From JAIBBV01 sp044347745 (lineage in GTDB: Bacteria; Bdellovibrionota_C; UBA2361; JAFLCA01), in contig JBIKUD010000016.1 in assembly GCA_044347745.1 (NCBI GenBank), positions 1 through 64,000 on the forward strand: a DNA stretch of 64,000 bases. The letters run 5' to 3'. Of the stretch, positions 61,877 to 64,000 are shown piece after piece. Both the position numbers and the translations under genes were made by a program. The notes under the pieces are model-generated. The model made no database searches. It saw nothing but the letters and a program-made list of their open reading frames with translations, and was not told the DNA's origin. How positions within the stretch are numbered: position 1 is the first letter of the stretch; every line of letters begins with the position of its first letter.

Positions 61877-64000
61877 ATGGGAAAGTCGTTAGTCATAGTC
61901 GAGTCGCCCACCAAAGCCAAAACAATTGGCAAGTTTTTGGGTAAGAATTTTGAGGTGTTGGCTTCTTATGGCCACGTACGCGACCTGCCTAATAATGCGG
62001 CTGAAATTCCGGCTGAGGTAAAAAAAGAGAAGTGGTCTAGGCTTGGAATTAATGTCGATAAGAACTTTGAACCGCTCTATATCATTCCCGAAGAGAAGAA
62101 AAAGCGAGTTAAAGAATTAAAGGCAGCCCTTAAAGATGCAACAGAAGTTTTGCTCGCAACCGACGAAGACCGCGAGGGAGAGTCGATTAGCTGGCATCTG
62201 CTTGAGGTGTTAAACCCTAAGGTGCCTGTAAAGCGCTTGGTGTTTCATGAAATTACCAAAGAGGCTATCGAGCACTCTCTGACATCGGCCCGAACTGTAA
62301 ATGAAAATTTGGTGCGGGCCCAAGAAACCAGGCGCATCGTTGATCGACTATTCGGATATTCGGTTAGTCCCCTACTCTGGAAAAAAGTGGCCCCGCGCCT
62401 CAGTGCCGGTCGCGTACAGAGTGTGGCTATGCGGCTTTTGGTTGAACGCGAGCGCGAGCGAATTGCCTTTCGTAAATCTTCTTATTGGGATTTAAAAGCC
62501 AAATTCTCTAAAACAGGCTCTTCTAAACCTGAAGACGCTTTTGATGCTGAGCTTACCCATGTTGATGGCAAGCGCATTGCGATTGGAAAAGATTTTGACT
62601 CAGCTACTGGCAAGCTTTCAGAAAAAGCCGACGTTGTCTATTTAGATGAAAAAGCCTCGATGGCTTTGCGAGAGCGGTTGCTTAAGGGCAAAGCCTCGAT
62701 TCTTGGAATAGAAGAAAAGCCTTTTGTGCAGAGGCCGGCAGCGCCATTTACGACAAGCACTTTACAGCAAGAAGCGAGTCGTAAGCTTAGTTTTGCTGCA
62801 CGGCGCACCATGCAGGTTGCGCAAACACTGTACGAAAATGGCTTTATTACCTACATGCGTACAGACTCCACTACCCTTTCTGATGAGGCTTTGGGGGCAG
62901 CTCGTTCTTTGATTGAGCGCGAGTTTGGTAAACAGTTTGTTTCGCCAGAGGCGAGACTTTATAAAACAAAAGTCAAAAATGCCCAGGAAGCCCATGAGGC
63001 GATTAGGCCAGCCGGAACTAATTTTACACCGCCATCGGTGGTAAAAGAGAAGTTTGGCGCTGAAGCCTACCGTTTGTATGAGTTGATTTGGCAGAGAACC
63101 ATAGCATCGCAAATGAAAGATGCGGTAGGAACTCGAGTCTCGGTTCAAATTCAATGTGACAATGCGCAATTTCGCGCATCCGGCAAAACGATAGAGTTTC
63201 CTGGGTTTTTAAGGGTGTATGTCGAGGGCACCGATGATCCTGATCAGGAGCTTGCTGAACAAGAGCGCATTCTTCCCAAACTCCAAACAGGCGAGACGGT
63301 TGATGTAAAAGCGCTTGAAGCTTTGGGACATGAAACCCAGCCCCCAGCTCGTTATACAGAGGGCACCTTAATTAAAGAACTTGAAAAACGAGGCATTGGT
63401 CGTCCAAGTACTTGGGCAACCATCGTCGACGTAGTTTTGTCGCGAGATTATGCCTTTAAGCGAGGCACCGCCTTGGTTCCTACCTTTTTAGCCTCGGTGC
63501 TTACCAATTTAATGGAGCGATATTTCACAAATTTAGTGGATTACGCATTCACCGCTCGGCTTGAGGATGATCTAGACTCCATCGCTCGCGGCGAGGCTGA
63601 GAACCAAACGTATCTTAGAAAGTTTTACTTCGGAAACGGACATCCTGGGTTGCAAGACTTGGTCGCGCAAGGCCAGGAGAAAATTGATCCTCGTGAAGTT
63701 TGCGGCCTTCCTATTGGCGAGCTCGCAGGTGGAAAAAAAATTGAAGTGCGCATTGGTCGCTGGGGACCTTTTTTAACAGATGGCGAAACGCGGGCCAGTG
63801 TTCCGGATATGATTGCTCCCGATGAGATGGTGGTTGAAAAGGCAGCATTCTTATTAGCAGAGGCTGCCAAGGGACCAGCGTCATTAGGTACGCATCCGGA
63901 AGCCGGACTGCCTGTTTACTTAAAGAAAGGCCGGTTTGGCCCGTATGTGCAGCTTGGCGATATGGTTGAAGGCCAAGACAAACCTAAAATGGCTTCCTTA
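61877..64000 (+). CDS. topA: DNA topoisomerase I (5' 708 codons, runs off the window)
   Basis: The frame is open from the ATG at 61877 to the last base, exactly 708 codons. It relaxes negative supercoils. The TOPRIM domain has SLVIVESPTKAKTIGKF with E9 and ATDEDREGESISWHL (D96, D98); the tyrosine that links to DNA is Y326 in GFITYMRTDST. The C-terminal part carries Topo-C-type repeats (GRWGPFL, KKGRFGPYVQLG) rather than zinc fingers, as in many non-gammaproteobacterial enzymes; any further repeats lie beyond the window. mnmG ends 241 bp upstream. Confidence 0.97.
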   Translation, partial: MGKSLVIVESPTKAKTIGKFLGKNFEVLASYGHVRDLPNNAAEIPAEVKKEKWSRLGINVDKNFEPLYIIPEEKKKRVKELKAALKDATEVLLATDEDREGESISWHLLEVLNPKVPVKRLVFHEITKEAIEHSLTSARTVNENLVRAQETRRIVDRLFGYSVSPLLWKKVAPRLSAGRVQSVAMRLLVERERERIAFRKSSYWDLKAKFSKTGSSKPEDAFDAELTHVDGKRIAIGKDFDSATGKLSEKADVVYLDEKASMALRERLLKGKASILGIEEKPFVQRPAAPFTTSTLQQEASRKLSFAARRTMQVAQTLYENGFITYMRTDSTTLSDEALGAARSLIEREFGKQFVSPEARLYKTKVKNAQEAHEAIRPAGTNFTPPSVVKEKFGAEAYRLYELIWQRTIASQMKDAVGTRVSVQIQCDNAQFRASGKTIEFPGFLRVYVEGTDDPDQELAEQERILPKLQTGETVDVKALEALGHETQPPARYTEGTLIKELEKRGIGRPSTWATIVDVVLSRDYAFKRGTALVPTFLASVLTNLMERYFTNLVDYAFTARLEDDLDSIARGEAENQTYLRKFYFGNGHPGLQDLVAQGQEKIDPREVCGLPIGELAGGKKIEVRIGRWGPFLTDGETRASVPDMIAPDEMVVEKAAFLLAEAAKGPASLGTHPEAGLPVYLKKGRFGPYVQLGDMVEGQDKPKMASL

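Noticed and set aside
61650..61892. 80-codon frame between mnmG and topA
   Set aside because: It overlaps the topA start, lacks a ribosome site and has no protein-like pattern.
1..64000. tRNA, rRNA, transposase, integrase or prophage genes
   Set aside because: I looked for T-loop motifs, rRNA-like blocks and DDE or recombinase motifs in the frames and found none convincing.

Overview
The window is about 64 kb of chromosome from a Gram-negative, flagellated bacterium with roughly 45% GC. It carries dnaA-dnaN-recF-gyrB, so it lies next to the likely replication origin. Lipoprotein signal peptides, periplasmic cytochrome and thioredoxin-like proteins, a lytic transglycosylase and GDP-heptose genes indicate an outer membrane. 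A myxobacterial-type MXAN_5187-like protein, an F0 sector (a, c) away from any F1 genes, and a c subunit with a signal peptide suggest a deltaproteobacterial-type lineage (Myxococcota, Bdellovibrionota, SAR324 and relatives). The sequence alone does not settle the phylum.

Layout. 1-480: a 196-bp tandem repeat of nested hairpins, entering from outside the window. 0.5-12.4 kb: an Rrf2 regulator, a lipoprotein, a TlpA-like protein, an HDOD protein, a heterodimeric ABC exporter, icd, an MXAN_5187-type protein and glmU, then a 650-bp repeat-bearing intergenic region. 12.4-22.2 kb: on the minus strand, flagellin, an unlisted 38-aa basic protein, gyrB, recF, dnaN and dnaA; the dnaA-dnaN gap carries DnaA-box-like sites. 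22.2-24.4 kb: an AtpI-like protein, atpB and atpE with a terminator, then a small secreted twin-CX3C protein broken by a run of ten G. 24.9-30 kb: trxB, accC, an RluA-type pseudouridine synthase, a membrane-anchored coiled-coil protein and a hexose-6-phosphate mutarotase. 30-50 kb: a surface-polysaccharide region with an Rmd-like reductase, LhgO, a 1952-aa protein of six glycosyltransferase modules, a YfhO-type membrane protein, a two-domain methyltransferase, a GC-rich orphan gene, serS, an unknown gene and an SDR-hddC-hddA operon. 50-64 kb: rnhA, typA, a MutY-like glycosylase, a HEAT-repeat protein, a HAD phosphatase, a di-heme oxidoreductase, a small-protein/lytic transglycosylase cluster, mnmG and the start of topA.

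How the genes fit together. The origin-proximal block supplies replication, topology control, translation and energy coupling. The 30-50 kb block looks like a cell-surface glycan locus: GDP-sugar and GDP-heptose precursor enzymes, a multi-module transferase able to make several linkages, a GT-C-like membrane protein and methyltransferases that could cap or decorate the product.

The most unusual items are a flagellin whose variable region is replaced by a TolB/WD40-like beta-propeller of about 350 residues; the poly-G-interrupted twin-CX3C gene (candidate phase variation); the six-module glycosyltransferase; a single-gene islet of about 60% GC with its own terminator; and a family of hairpin repeats shared between the left edge and 50.6 kb. 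I see no CRISPR array, rRNA, tRNA, transposase or integrase.
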